Below, in pieces: positions 47,570-54,783 of a stretch of DNA of 54,783 nucleotides. Positions within the stretch are counted from its first letter, which is position 1. Every line of letters starts with the position of its first letter. Source of the DNA: Lachnospiraceae bacterium UBA1778 (GTDB taxonomy: Bacteria; Bacillota; Clostridia; Lachnospirales; Lachnospiraceae); contig DCGM01000106.1 in the NCBI GenBank assembly GCA_002315255.1, forward strand, positions 9,064 through 63,846. Direction: 5' to 3'. The position numbers and the translations under genes were made by a program. The notes beneath the pieces were generated by a model that saw only the letters and a program-made list of their open reading frames with translations, made no database searches and was not told the DNA's origin.

Positions 47570-48988
47570 TTACGCTCCCACCTGAAGTTTCAGTTCCCGG
47601 TCGACTAAAATGTCTTCGCCTTCATAATCACCGGAAACCGGTCCCATCTGAAGGGTTACACCGAGTTTGGAAAGAGCTGCGCGGTCTTTCTTACGGTCCA
47701 GGTTATTGGAGAGAAGCACCGCGCCGGCTTTTGCGAGTGATGCGTAGATTCGTTCGGTTCTCGGGTCTTCCAGAAGCTCCTGGGAGTTCTGTCCGATCGA
47801 AATGTACGTTCCGTCGAAATCTTTCGCATCCATCACGGTAAGCTCTGTGGGAAGCATGTCTTTAAAGAGGATCCGGACGCCCAAGCTCTGAAGGTCTGCG
47901 ATATTTTCGAGAAGGCCTTTCGTCTGCTTTAAGAAGTCCTCCTGCGGAACTTCGAGGCAGAGCTGCTTCGGTTCTACGCCGGTATCCTTTAAAATCCCTT
48001 CGATCTCCTTTTCGGACGCCTTACGGCTCATATATCCGCCGGGGATCTCAACTGCGACATAATCGCACGGGATGCTGCAGGCATTGAAACGGTTAATCGC
48101 GTCACAGGCTTCTAAGATAAAATAGCTTCCGAGGTCGTTCTGAAGTTTTTCTCTTTTAATAAGGGGTGCGACCTCTTCGTAGGTTTTCCAGTCCTCACGG
48201 ACTCTGAAACGCATAGAAGCTTCAAATCCTGAACGGTTGCCGTTCTTTCTTTCAAGGATCGGACGATAGACCAGCGAAAACGGTCTGCTCACGGTCCGAC
48301 GGATGAAAGTATCTGTAGTCGGCACGACACGGCTTTTTTCAATGTGTGCCGAAAAGATCTTTCTCAGTCTCGGCCGGGCGGTCTTAAAGACCTCCACGAT
48401 TTCCGGATCGAAGTTCGTTCCGGCTTCTGCCTGAATCCGTTCCATCGCATCGTCAAACGGTGTTTCGGAGCGGCGCTCCATCACGTAGTGATCAAAGCAG
48501 TCGCAGATGGCGCACATGCGGCCGAGGATCGGAATGTTCGTTCCTTTCAGGTGTCCCGGAAATCCGGTGCCGTCCCAGCGTTCGTGATGGGATTCGCAAA
48601 CCTCCCGGAAGAAATTCAATTCCACGTTCTTATAAGTTTTGTTCGCTCCGAAGAGCGTATCAATCAGTCTGACGGAGTCCTGCGTATGTCTTCTGAATAA
48701 CGCGGTCTCCTCCGGAGAGAAATCTTCGCGCCAGGTCTGGTACGGTTCCGGCACCAATGCTTTTCCGAGATCGTGATACTGTCCGGAGAGGGAGATCACA
48801 TTGCGGTGGTCTTCTCTTAAACGGACACGCGCTTTCGCGTCGTCTAAGTAGATATCGGTCATGCAGCACTGGATGAATAAAACGTCGAGATACTCGCCTA
48901 CCCGTTTGCTGTGGGCCTGGACGTCATCCGCCAGAGATTTCACGGTATCATCAATACTGTTAAATGTTCTTCTTAATGTATCATCCAA
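47570..48988 (-). CDS. HD-GYP domain fused to degenerate EAL domain, cyclic-di-GMP enzyme or sensor (472 aa)
   Basis: The start is a TTG at 48988 with AAGGAAG seven bases upstream; the overlapping ATG is in another frame. The HD-GYP half has His26, His72-Asp73 and Lys76 (YHDLGK), His101, His134-His135 and Asp139 in HHERWDGTGFP, and Asp163 in ICDCFD, so a metal site is likely intact. HD-GYP proteins hydrolyse cyclic-di-GMP. The C-terminal half (from ~238) follows an EAL plan: VYRPIL, GFEASMRF (EAL reads EAS), LCLEVPQE, and RILFKDM where DDFG is expected; the lysine-aspartate of KxD is missing. It is therefore probably a non-catalytic binding or protein-contact module. Cytoplasmic; no membrane helix. 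It may tie fibre production to cyclic-di-GMP. Confidence 0.85.
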   Translation of the reverse strand: MDDTLRRTFNSIDDTVKSLADDVQAHSKRVGEYLDVLFIQCCMTDIYLDDAKARVRLREDHRNVISLSGQYHDLGKALVPEPYQTWREDFSPEETALFRRHTQDSVRLIDTLFGANKTYKNVELNFFREVCESHHERWDGTGFPGHLKGTNIPILGRMCAICDCFDHYVMERRSETPFDDAMERIQAEAGTNFDPEIVEVFKTARPRLRKIFSAHIEKSRVVPTTDTFIRRTVSRPFSLVYRPILERKNGNRSGFEASMRFRVREDWKTYEEVAPLIKREKLQNDLGSYFILEACDAINRFNACSIPCDYVAVEIPGGYMSRKASEKEIEGILKDTGVEPKQLCLEVPQEDFLKQTKGLLENIADLQSLGVRILFKDMLPTELTVMDAKDFDGTYISIGQNSQELLEDPRTERIYASLAKAGAVLLSNNLDRKKDRAALSKLGVTLQMGPVSGDYEGEDILVDRELKLQVGA

Positions 48989-49036
48989 GGCGGTTCTTCC
49001 TTTTCTTTCCGATCGTGGCTTCCTTTTGGAAACCGG

Positions 49037-49750
49037 TTATTTGATTCGCTTGTGCCGGATCACTGCCAGGACAATCAGGAACAGATTGAAGAGGAGGAGT
49101 GAAACGACTGCGATGAAAATAGCTAAGTTTGCTTTGTAGAACTGGAGAACAACTTCGAATAAGAAGCCCAGTCCTAAAAGAAGGAGGTACGGGATCGCGA
49201 GAAGCAGTAAGATCTTTAAGATCAATGCGATCACGGATTTCGAATTTGCGAAGAAGCGGATGACCGGGACATTGGAGAACCCGTCTAAGAATCCGACTTT
49301 AATCTTCTTCTCTTCGGCCGCTTTCTTTTTCGCGAGCTGCACTTCTCTTCGTTTCGCCGCTTTCTCTTCTTTAATCTTTTCGGCATTCTCTTCGCGTTCG
49401 AGAAGTTCTTTCGCTTTTTCCGCTTTCTTTGCAGCTTTCTCATTGATGGAGCCGGTCGCCGCTTTCATAATCATCTCAGCGGTTTCTTCGTCGATCTCTG
49501 AAGGAGCGCTTGCAGCTTTCTTCGGTTTCGGCTGCGGCGCTTCCGCCTCGGCCTTCCCCTGCGCCTGACGCGCTTTCGCTTTTGCGATGCGGTCCTGGAT
49601 ATTGGAAGCTGCCGGTGTGGGCTCTTCGCTCTTTTCAGAAACTTTCTTTTCGGAAGCTTTCTTGTCTGAAGCAACCATCTGCTCAGCCAGCTTTAAAAGC
49701 TCCTGTGCTTCCTCTTCGGTCATTCCACGATTTACATTTTCATTGTTCAT
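49037..49750 (-). CDS. Charged coiled-coil protein with two C-terminal membrane helices (237 aa)
   Basis: No family recognised. The N-terminus MTEEEAQELLKLAEQMV (from residue 10) resembles the tail of the 264-aa SipW-type peptidase (SKEEAEELLRLAAAF). Residues ~20-150 are Lys/Glu/Ala-rich and likely helical or coiled coil. Two membrane helices follow at ~172-199 and ~208-231, and the end is basic (RHKRIK), so the bulk should be cytoplasmic. AAGGAG lies 11 nt before the ATG. The HD-GYP gene starts 48 nt after it. A membrane scaffold that recruits the peptidase or ATPase is one possible role, inferred only from the shared motif and position. Confidence 0.65.
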   Translation of the reverse strand: MNNENVNRGMTEEEAQELLKLAEQMVASDKKASEKKVSEKSEEPTPAASNIQDRIAKAKARQAQGKAEAEAPQPKPKKAASAPSEIDEETAEMIMKAATGSINEKAAKKAEKAKELLEREENAEKIKEEKAAKRREVQLAKKKAAEEKKIKVGFLDGFSNVPVIRFFANSKSVIALILKILLLLAIPYLLLLGLGFLFEVVLQFYKANLAIFIAVVSLLLFNLFLIVLAVIRHKRIK

Positions 49751-49945
49751 ACTCTTATTAACTCCTTTTCATCTTTAAAGACCGTTTCTCAATTCGTTGT
49801 CGGGAGGCTTCACACTTTCCTTTCCGACCGGAGGAAAAGCTTTCACTCCGAGAGGGTTTTTGATGATGACAAGCGTATCCTAACAACAGTTTGTGACAGA
49901 AATGTGTACTGTTTTGCAAAAAACTGTGACACTGAACAGAGTGTT

Positions 49946-50064
49946 CGGGACTTCACAGATTCTTCATTTTGTCGGGACATTTCCTTCATTCTCTCAGGAC
50001 AATTCCTGCATTTTTCCGGAACATTCCCGGCTTTTTACTGGGACATATCGACGATTTCCGGGAC
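49946..50064. repeat. 22-nt tandem repeat array in and beside the intergenic gap
   Basis: Four degenerate copies lie in exact 22-nt register on the plus strand (49963-49984, 49985-50006, 50007-50028, 50029-50050), each with a core of type (C/T)RGRAC followed by A and T/C bases. Two further CGGGAC cores sit at 49946 and 50059, off by 27 and 20 nt. The right end runs into the last codons of the 150-aa gene. The 22-nt step equals about two helical turns, so all cores face one side of DNA, as in an operator array. A perfect GAACA-GAG-TGTTC dyad lies beside it at 49934-49946. The other ~190 nt of this gap show no gene. Confidence 0.6.
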
Positions 50065-50487
50065 GGAAACCAGATCTCCGAACAGGTTATGGTTCAGGAT
50101 GGTGAAATCGGACAGAAGCTTTAAATGCTTTCCGTCAAACTGAATGGTGACGCGGATGTCTTTATAAGTGCAGGAATAGATGTTCACACTCCCCTCTTCA
50201 TCCTCTGACACGGATCTCTCAACTTTCTTTAAGGTAAAGAATTTATACATGGCGCGTTCCTTCGCGACCAACGTGACCGGAGCATCGAAACTCTTCATCC
50301 GGTTCTTGATTTCCATATACTGTTTGGCAAAATGCGGAACGATCAGTATCCGCTGATAGCCGGGTTTGTTATAGCTGTAGATTAGCTGCTCGCCGACGCG
50401 GATTACTTTCTCTAACGGATATCGCGAGCCGCGCCAATTGATATAACCGTCTTCCGGTTTTACGAGAACATTATAAACTTCTTCCAT
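50035..50487 (-). CDS. Small cytosolic protein of unknown function (150 aa)
   Basis: An AAAGGAGG site lies seven nucleotides before the ATG, so expression is well supported. There is no signal peptide or membrane segment. The sequence alternates hydrophobic and charged residues (VYNVLVKP, YQRILIVPHF, VTIQFDGK, LLSDFTIL) and should fold as a small mixed alpha/beta or beta domain; I do not recognise it. It sits alone between the large repeat protein and the 22-nt repeat array, whose last unit covers its final codons. Its place suggests a regulator or adaptor of the surface locus, but nothing in the sequence shows DNA binding. Confidence 0.7.
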   Translation of the reverse strand: MEEVYNVLVKPEDGYINWRGSRYPLEKVIRVGEQLIYSYNKPGYQRILIVPHFAKQYMEIKNRMKSFDAPVTLVAKERAMYKFFTLKKVERSVSEDEEGSVNIYSCTYKDIRVTIQFDGKHLKLLSDFTILNHNLFGDLVSVPEIVDMSQ

Positions 50488-50504
50488 GATCCCTTCCTCC
50501 TTTA

Positions 50505-50580
50505 CGGTTTTCTGCTCCGGGAGGGCTTCAATCCTTCCCGAAACGGTTTTCTGCTCCGGGAGGGCCTGAAGCCCTCCCGG
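50505..50580. repeat. Two tandem copies of a 39-nt hairpin unit
   Basis: A 22-base sequence beginning CGGTTTTCTGCTCCGGG occurs at 50505-50526 and again at 50544-50565. Each copy ends in a hairpin: the second is a perfect 10-bp stem (CCGGGAGGGC / GCCCTCCCGG) with a five-base loop, the first an imperfect 8-bp stem. No T-run follows on either strand. It lies in the 150-nt gap after the large repeat protein gene and just upstream of the 150-aa gene's ribosome site. Nothing else is seen in that gap. Confidence 0.65.
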
Positions 50581-50637
50581 AAGCTTAAATCTGCCGGTTT
50601 TCGCCGGGTTAATGCTTTTTTAGGAATCAACGGCTGT

Positions 50638-53600
50638 TTATTTCGTTTCAGCCGCTAATGCCGCTTTTTTCTCCTCTTCCGCTTTCTTTTCCTTATCCTT
50701 CTTCTTTTTTACGATGATAAGGATCACGGTGAGGAGGATGATGACTGCGAGCACAATGAGGATCCACCACGGGAACGTGACGCCTAAGAGGACGAAGTTC
50801 GAGAAGTGGTCGGTCTTAAAGACGACATAGTTGCCTTCTCTCGTCGTGTCGAAGAACTCAATCCGGTTGTCCTTGTCGATGTAGACCATCTGAAGGTTCG
50901 TCGCGAAGCGGAGGTTCTCCGGAAGGAGGATCTTCACCGTATAGACGCCGTTAAACTCGGTGATCCAGACATTGTCGACTAAGAAGCCGATATCGTAGGT
51001 TTCCATGATCGAGCGCCAGGTTAAGAGCGGCTTCAGCTCGTCTCCGTACTTGCCCTTTAAGGAGGAGACGGAAGAACCGTAGTAACGATAGCCGTCGCCC
51101 GTATCGCGGATGTCACGGTAAATCGCGAAGCAGCCGAAGAAGTCCGGATCGGCCGGGTCAATGATCAGCTTTCCGCCGTACGGGAGGCCGAGTTCATTGT
51201 AAACATCGCCCCAGTAGCCGTCTGAACCTTCCGCATACTCTTCTGCATCCTTTTCGCCGCGCCACAGCTCGACCGGGCGGATGACGAAAATGCATTCTGC
51301 ATAGAACTCGGAATAGTCGTTCGTTGCAGGAACGGTCGCGCGGACCTTATAGACGCCGGGCTCGGTCGGGAGTTCCGCACTCAGTTCGTCGGAGCCGGAG
51401 AGTCCGTAGGTGAAGACCGGTGTGCCGTAAATCGCGGTAGCGTGCGGCGCATTGATCGTTTCATCGTAGCGGCCGGTCGTCCAGCCTTCGATCGTCACAG
51501 AGAAGATCTCGTTCTTCGCAATGCCGATCTTCCAGGAGACGGTCTTCGTGCCGGTGTAATTGCCGGTGCCGGTAAGCGTCATCTGATAGGTGTCTGCGGA
51601 GGTGCCTTTGTTTCCGGTGACGGTGTAATCGGTGCCGCCCTGTAAGAGAAGTTCGTTTCCGTTCTCTTTCGCCTTTACGGAAAGGATGCCTTCGGTCTGC
51701 TCCTCACCGTTATAGGTTAACGTATCCTTTAAGATGACTTCGACGTCTTTGAGGTCCTTCGGAAGGACGGTCAGCGTGCCGAAAGCGGTCGTAACGGTGT
51801 AATCGGAAGCGAGCGCATGGTCAAAGACTAAGCGGCCGCTGTTCTTCGATTCGCCGGCATCCGTCTGCGTTCCGGTGATCTCGAGGTGCGCCTTTTCGCC
51901 TGACAAAAGACCAATGATCTTTCCGCCTGCCGTAAGTGCAGTGCCGTCATAGACGCGGGTTGCGCTTTCAGTCGAAACCTGAAGCGGAATCGGGCGGATG
52001 ACGAAATCCAGTGAAACGGTCTCGTCTTCCGGAAGCGCGTAGTTGCTGTTCTCAACCGCGGTAAGCGCTGCGGTATAGCTTCCTGCGTGGATTCCTTCAC
52101 CGGTCAATGTATAAGCGCATTCATCGGTTCCGCAGAGGTTCGTAAACTCGAACGTCGGGATCTGAGCTTTTCCGTTATAGCTGAATTCAGCTGCGCCCCA
52201 AGCGATTTCGAGGACCTTCGGAGAAATCGTCCAGTTCTTAACGACGGTTCCTGAGAAGTTTCCGATACCGTTAATCGTAAGCGTGTACGTGCCGGCATCC
52301 GTCTCTTCCGAAATCACAAGTTCATAATCGGTGCCTTCGACGAGCGTGAGCGTCTTCCCGTTCGAAACGACGGTAACGCTGTCAATCGTCTGCTTGTGCG
52401 GCGCGCCGTCATAGATGATGTCGCCGCTAAAGTTTACGGTAATGTCGTCAACGCTCTTCTTCTTAATAGACAGCGTGCCGACGGTAACGGTGCCGATCGT
52501 GTAATTGCTGCTCTTCGCGGTCTTATCAAACGCGAGCGTATACGTATTTTCCGCCGTGCCGAACGCAGTAATCGTTCCGGTCGTTTCGAAGGAAACGGTT
52601 TCGCCGTTCTGGAGGCCGTTGATCTTACCTTCCTTCGTAAGCGGCGTGCCGTCGTAGGTCTTCTCGTCATCCGGGGTCACGATCGTGATCGTCGCCGGTT
52701 TGATGGTGAACGGAGTGGTTCCTGCAGTCGCTTCAAAGACATAGTCGGTTGTGACGACGCCGTCACGCTTGACTTCCGCCGCTGCGGTCGCCGTGTAATT
52801 TTCGCCGGTCGCATTGGCATCGGTCTTTTCGCCGGAAACCGTTAAGGAGAGGTTCTCGCCGGTGACTGCGTTTCCGATCTCTGCGGTCGGGAGCTGCGGC
52901 TTTCCGTTGTAGGTAAGCTCGAGGTTCTTCCAGTTGACCGTAATCGTCCGCGGGGCAATCTTTATGGTGCTGTCGTTAAACTTCAGGTTGAGGTTATCGG
53001 TAACATCAATGCCCTGCTTGTTCCGGATGATGAGCGTGTCGCACTTCGCGGTCTTCGTGCCGTCTGAGACATGAGTGACCGTCGCGCTTGCGGTCGCCTT
53101 AATCAAGGTGTATCCGGTCGGAAGCGTAGAGACGTCTACTGTAGCGCCGTGCGCTTGGCCGTCATAGGTGTACGTGCCGCCGTTTACAGTGATCGTGATT
53201 TCGGACGTGTTCTCCGATACGGAGAGCGTTCCGACCGTTTCATTGATCGTGTAATCGGTCGAAGCAGCCGTCTTATCCCAGGTGATCGAGTACGTGTTCT
53301 TCGAAGAACCGGTAGCGGTCTGCGAGCCGGTCGTCTTAAATGTCGCGGTCTCGCCGTTCACAAATCCGCTGATCGAGCCTTCAGATGTGAGCGGGTCGCC
53401 GTCGTAGGTCTTACTGCTGCTCGGCATATTGACCGTCAGCGTAGCCTTCGTCACGGAGATCGATGCGCTGCCCTTCGTAATGTTGAGTTTATCCGTAACA
53501 TCGATTCCCTGCTTATTCTTAATGACGAGCGTGTCAACCTTCGCGGTCTTCGTGCCGTCTGCCACATGGGTGACGCTGGTATTGCTCTCCATCGTGATGA

Positions 53601-54783
53601 GCGTATAGCCTGCCGGCAATGCGCTGATCTGGAGGTCGGCCTTATGCGCCTTTCCGTCATACGTGAACGAACCGCCCGTCACAGTGACGGTGATTTCGCC
53701 CGCGTATTCGTTGACGGTCAGTTTTCCGACTGTGACATCCGATTCGATATCATAGTTCGAAGCCTTCGCCGTCTGATCGAACGTAACGGTGTATGTGTTG
53801 TCCGAATTTCCGACAGCCGTCTGAGAGCCGGTAACTGTGAAGGTCAGCTTTTCATTGTTCTGAAGTCCGGTGATACGGCCGTCCGCGGTGAGCGGATCGC
53901 CGTCATAGGTCTTCGTCGAAGCATCCGTGACAATCGTGAGAACCTTCTTCGCAACGGTGAATTCGACAGATGCGGTGCCGGTGTAGTTGCCGGTGCCTTC
54001 AATCGTCAGCGTGTACTTGCCTGCGTCTAAACCGAGGTCGGAGCTCTTCTCTTCTGCTCCGGTGCCGACAGTCTTCACGGTATAATCCGTGCCTTCCTCA
54101 AGCTTCACCGGAACTCCGGCTTTCTCGAAGAGTGCAAGTTCAATCGTCTGCTTCTGAGAAAGACCGGTATAGGTTAAGGATTTTGTGAGCGTGAGCGTCT
54201 GTCCGTCAATCGAAGCCGGCTTGATCTTCCAGTTGAGTTCGGTGTTCGTCGGAAGCTTGTAGTTCGCTTTCTTTTCGCCGTTCAATCCGGTTACAGTCGC
54301 TTTGTAGGTGCCTGCCGCGGTCTGCTTGTCGCCGGTCACGACCAATGTGATCGTGTCGCCGTCGCAGATGCCGGTAAGCGTCGGAGTGACGTTCAGCTCT
54401 TTCGTGTTATAGGTCGGTTCCGTCGCGGTCGGCCAGGTGACCGTTACGGTCTTCTGTTCGATCGTGTAATCGACGGTCCTTGATTCTTTGTAGTTTCCGA
54501 TACCGTAAATCGTAATCGTCTTCGTGCCGGCTGTCGTGCAGTCGGTCGGATACGTCACCGTATAATCGGTATCAAGTTTCAGGACGGTATCGCCATCCTT
54601 CACCGTAAGAACCGGCTTATAGGCCGTATTCGAATAGGTGACCGGGGTGATCGCTTCGACCGTAACGGTCGAGTCGCTGATCGCCTTTTCGCCGATCGTC
54701 CAATCCTGCGAGAGGCCGGTGGACGGAAGGACATAGTTCTTAATGGAGGTACCGGTGATGCCGGTGACTTGTGCGGTGTAAGA
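50638..54783 (-). CDS. Repeat-built surface protein with C-terminal membrane anchor, N-terminus beyond window
   Basis: The frame is open to the right edge, giving at least 1,381 residues; an internal GTG at 54603 is not a credible start. The body is an array of four beta-domain types. Type A carries GTDYTV and GTYTLTI.G.GNYTGT; type B starts W...TYNGK.Q.PT; type C is a YDG domain (KTYDGDPLT, one copy VYDGTALT); type D has YTYDG.AH and KQGIDVTD. The order is A-B-A-C-D-C-D-B-C-A-B-C-A, so domains shuffle rather than repeat simply. These match the MBG/YDG families of surface proteins. A C-terminal domain follows, then one membrane helix (PWWILIVLAVIILL) and a Lys/Glu-rich tail, so the protein is anchored in the membrane with the repeats outside. 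No LPXTG motif. Probably an adhesin or stalk. Confidence 0.85.
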   Translation of the reverse strand, partial: SYTAQVTGITGTSIKNYVLPSTGLSQDWTIGEKAISDSTVTVEAITPVTYSNTAYKPVLTVKDGDTVLKLDTDYTVTYPTDCTTAGTKTITIYGIGNYKESRTVDYTIEQKTVTVTWPTATEPTYNTKELNVTPTLTGICDGDTITLVVTGDKQTAAGTYKATVTGLNGEKKANYKLPTNTELNWKIKPASIDGQTLTLTKSLTYTGLSQKQTIELALFEKAGVPVKLEEGTDYTVKTVGTGAEEKSSDLGLDAGKYTLTIEGTGNYTGTASVEFTVAKKVLTIVTDASTKTYDGDPLTADGRITGLQNNEKLTFTVTGSQTAVGNSDNTYTVTFDQTAKASNYDIESDVTVGKLTVNEYAGEITVTVTGGSFTYDGKAHKADLQISALPAGYTLITMESNTSVTHVADGTKTAKVDTLVIKNKQGIDVTDKLNITKGSASISVTKATLTVNMPSSSKTYDGDPLTSEGSISGFVNGETATFKTTGSQTATGSSKNTYSITWDKTAASTDYTINETVGTLSVSENTSEITITVNGGTYTYDGQAHGATVDVSTLPTGYTLIKATASATVTHVSDGTKTAKCDTLIIRNKQGIDVTDNLNLKFNDSTIKIAPRTITVNWKNLELTYNGKPQLPTAEIGNAVTGENLSLTVSGEKTDANATGENYTATAAAEVKRDGVVTTDYVFEATAGTTPFTIKPATITIVTPDDEKTYDGTPLTKEGKINGLQNGETVSFETTGTITAFGTAENTYTLAFDKTAKSSNYTIGTVTVGTLSIKKKSVDDITVNFSGDIIYDGAPHKQTIDSVTVVSNGKTLTLVEGTDYELVISEETDAGTYTLTINGIGNFSGTVVKNWTISPKVLEIAWGAAEFSYNGKAQIPTFEFTNLCGTDECAYTLTGEGIHAGSYTAALTAVENSNYALPEDETVSLDFVIRPIPLQVSTESATRVYDGTALTAGGKIIGLLSGEKAHLEITGTQTDAGESKNSGRLVFDHALASDYTVTTAFGTLTVLPKDLKDVEVILKDTLTYNGEEQTEGILSVKAKENGNELLLQGGTDYTVTGNKGTSADTYQMTLTGTGNYTGTKTVSWKIGIAKNEIFSVTIEGWTTGRYDETINAPHATAIYGTPVFTYGLSGSDELSAELPTEPGVYKVRATVPATNDYSEFYAECIFVIRPVELWRGEKDAEEYAEGSDGYWGDVYNELGLPYGGKLIIDPADPDFFGCFAIYRDIRDTGDGYRYYGSSVSSLKGKYGDELKPLLTWRSIMETYDIGFLVDNVWITEFNGVYTVKILLPENLRFATNLQMVYIDKDNRIEFFDTTREGNYVVFKTDHFSNFVLLGVTFPWWILIVLAVIILLTVILIIVKKKKDKEKKAEEEKKAALAAETK

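Noticed and set aside
49934..49946. GAACAGAGTGTTC as an SOS (LexA) box
   Set aside because: Gram-positive boxes are GAAC-N4-GTTC; here the spacing is five, and no SOS gene follows.
49963..50050. 22-nt repeats as a CRISPR array
   Set aside because: The units abut without spacers, vary in sequence, and no cas genes are present.
50556..50580. Perfect hairpin as an intrinsic terminator
   Set aside because: Neither strand has a T-run directly after the stem.

Overview
The window reads as a chromosomal cell-surface locus of a Gram-positive, probably clostridial (Bacillota) bacterium. The evidence is strong AGGAGG-type ribosome binding sites, ER-type (SipW-like) signal peptidases, TasA/camelysin-like secreted proteins, YDG/MBG-type surface repeats and an HD-GYP protein. 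No rRNA, tRNA, transposase, phage gene or CRISPR array was found, so the species cannot be named. Every gene I accept lies on the minus strand, so transcription runs from high to low coordinates. The long plus-strand open frames are shadows.

Layout in the order of transcription. (1) 54783-50638: a repeat-built surface protein with a C-terminal membrane anchor; its start lies beyond the right edge. (2) 50487-49037: a small cytosolic protein of unknown function and a charged two-helix membrane protein, separated by an intergenic array of 22-nt repeats. (3) 48988-47570: an HD-GYP domain joined to a degenerate EAL domain, likely a cyclic-di-GMP enzyme or sensor. (4) 47547-45248: a membrane-tethered TasA-like protein, then a secreted TasA-like protein followed by a strong intrinsic terminator at 45085-45121. 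(5) After a 422-nt gap, 44825-41679: two more TasA-like proteins and a SipW-type signal peptidase. (6) 41487-37342: a membrane-anchored McrB-like AAA+ ATPase and a large charged protein that resembles a DUF2357-type McrB partner. (7) 37361-32315: a second SipW-type peptidase, two more SipW-dependent-looking secreted proteins, and a third peptidase fused to a TasA-like domain with an acidic Thr/Glu tail. (8) 32231-945: one uninterrupted gene for a 10,428-residue secreted protein made of GLUG-like and Ig-like repeats. (9) 884-1: the start of a CHASE2 sensor protein, cut by the left edge.

Working model (inference): this is a surface-fibre and giant-adhesin assembly locus. Three ER-type signal peptidases would process a family of six or seven TasA-like subunits. 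The AAA+ ATPase and its partner would provide a cytoplasmic energy-driven step at the membrane. The HD-GYP/EAL and CHASE2 proteins could link expression or assembly to second messengers and external signals. ATGA stop/start overlaps at three junctions (43797, 36567 and 34036) and a 20-nt overlap at 37342-37361 support co-translation of peptidases with their presumed substrates. The most unusual elements are the peptidase-substrate fusion, a McrB-like ATPase placed among signal peptidases with no nuclease beside it, and the size of the adhesin.
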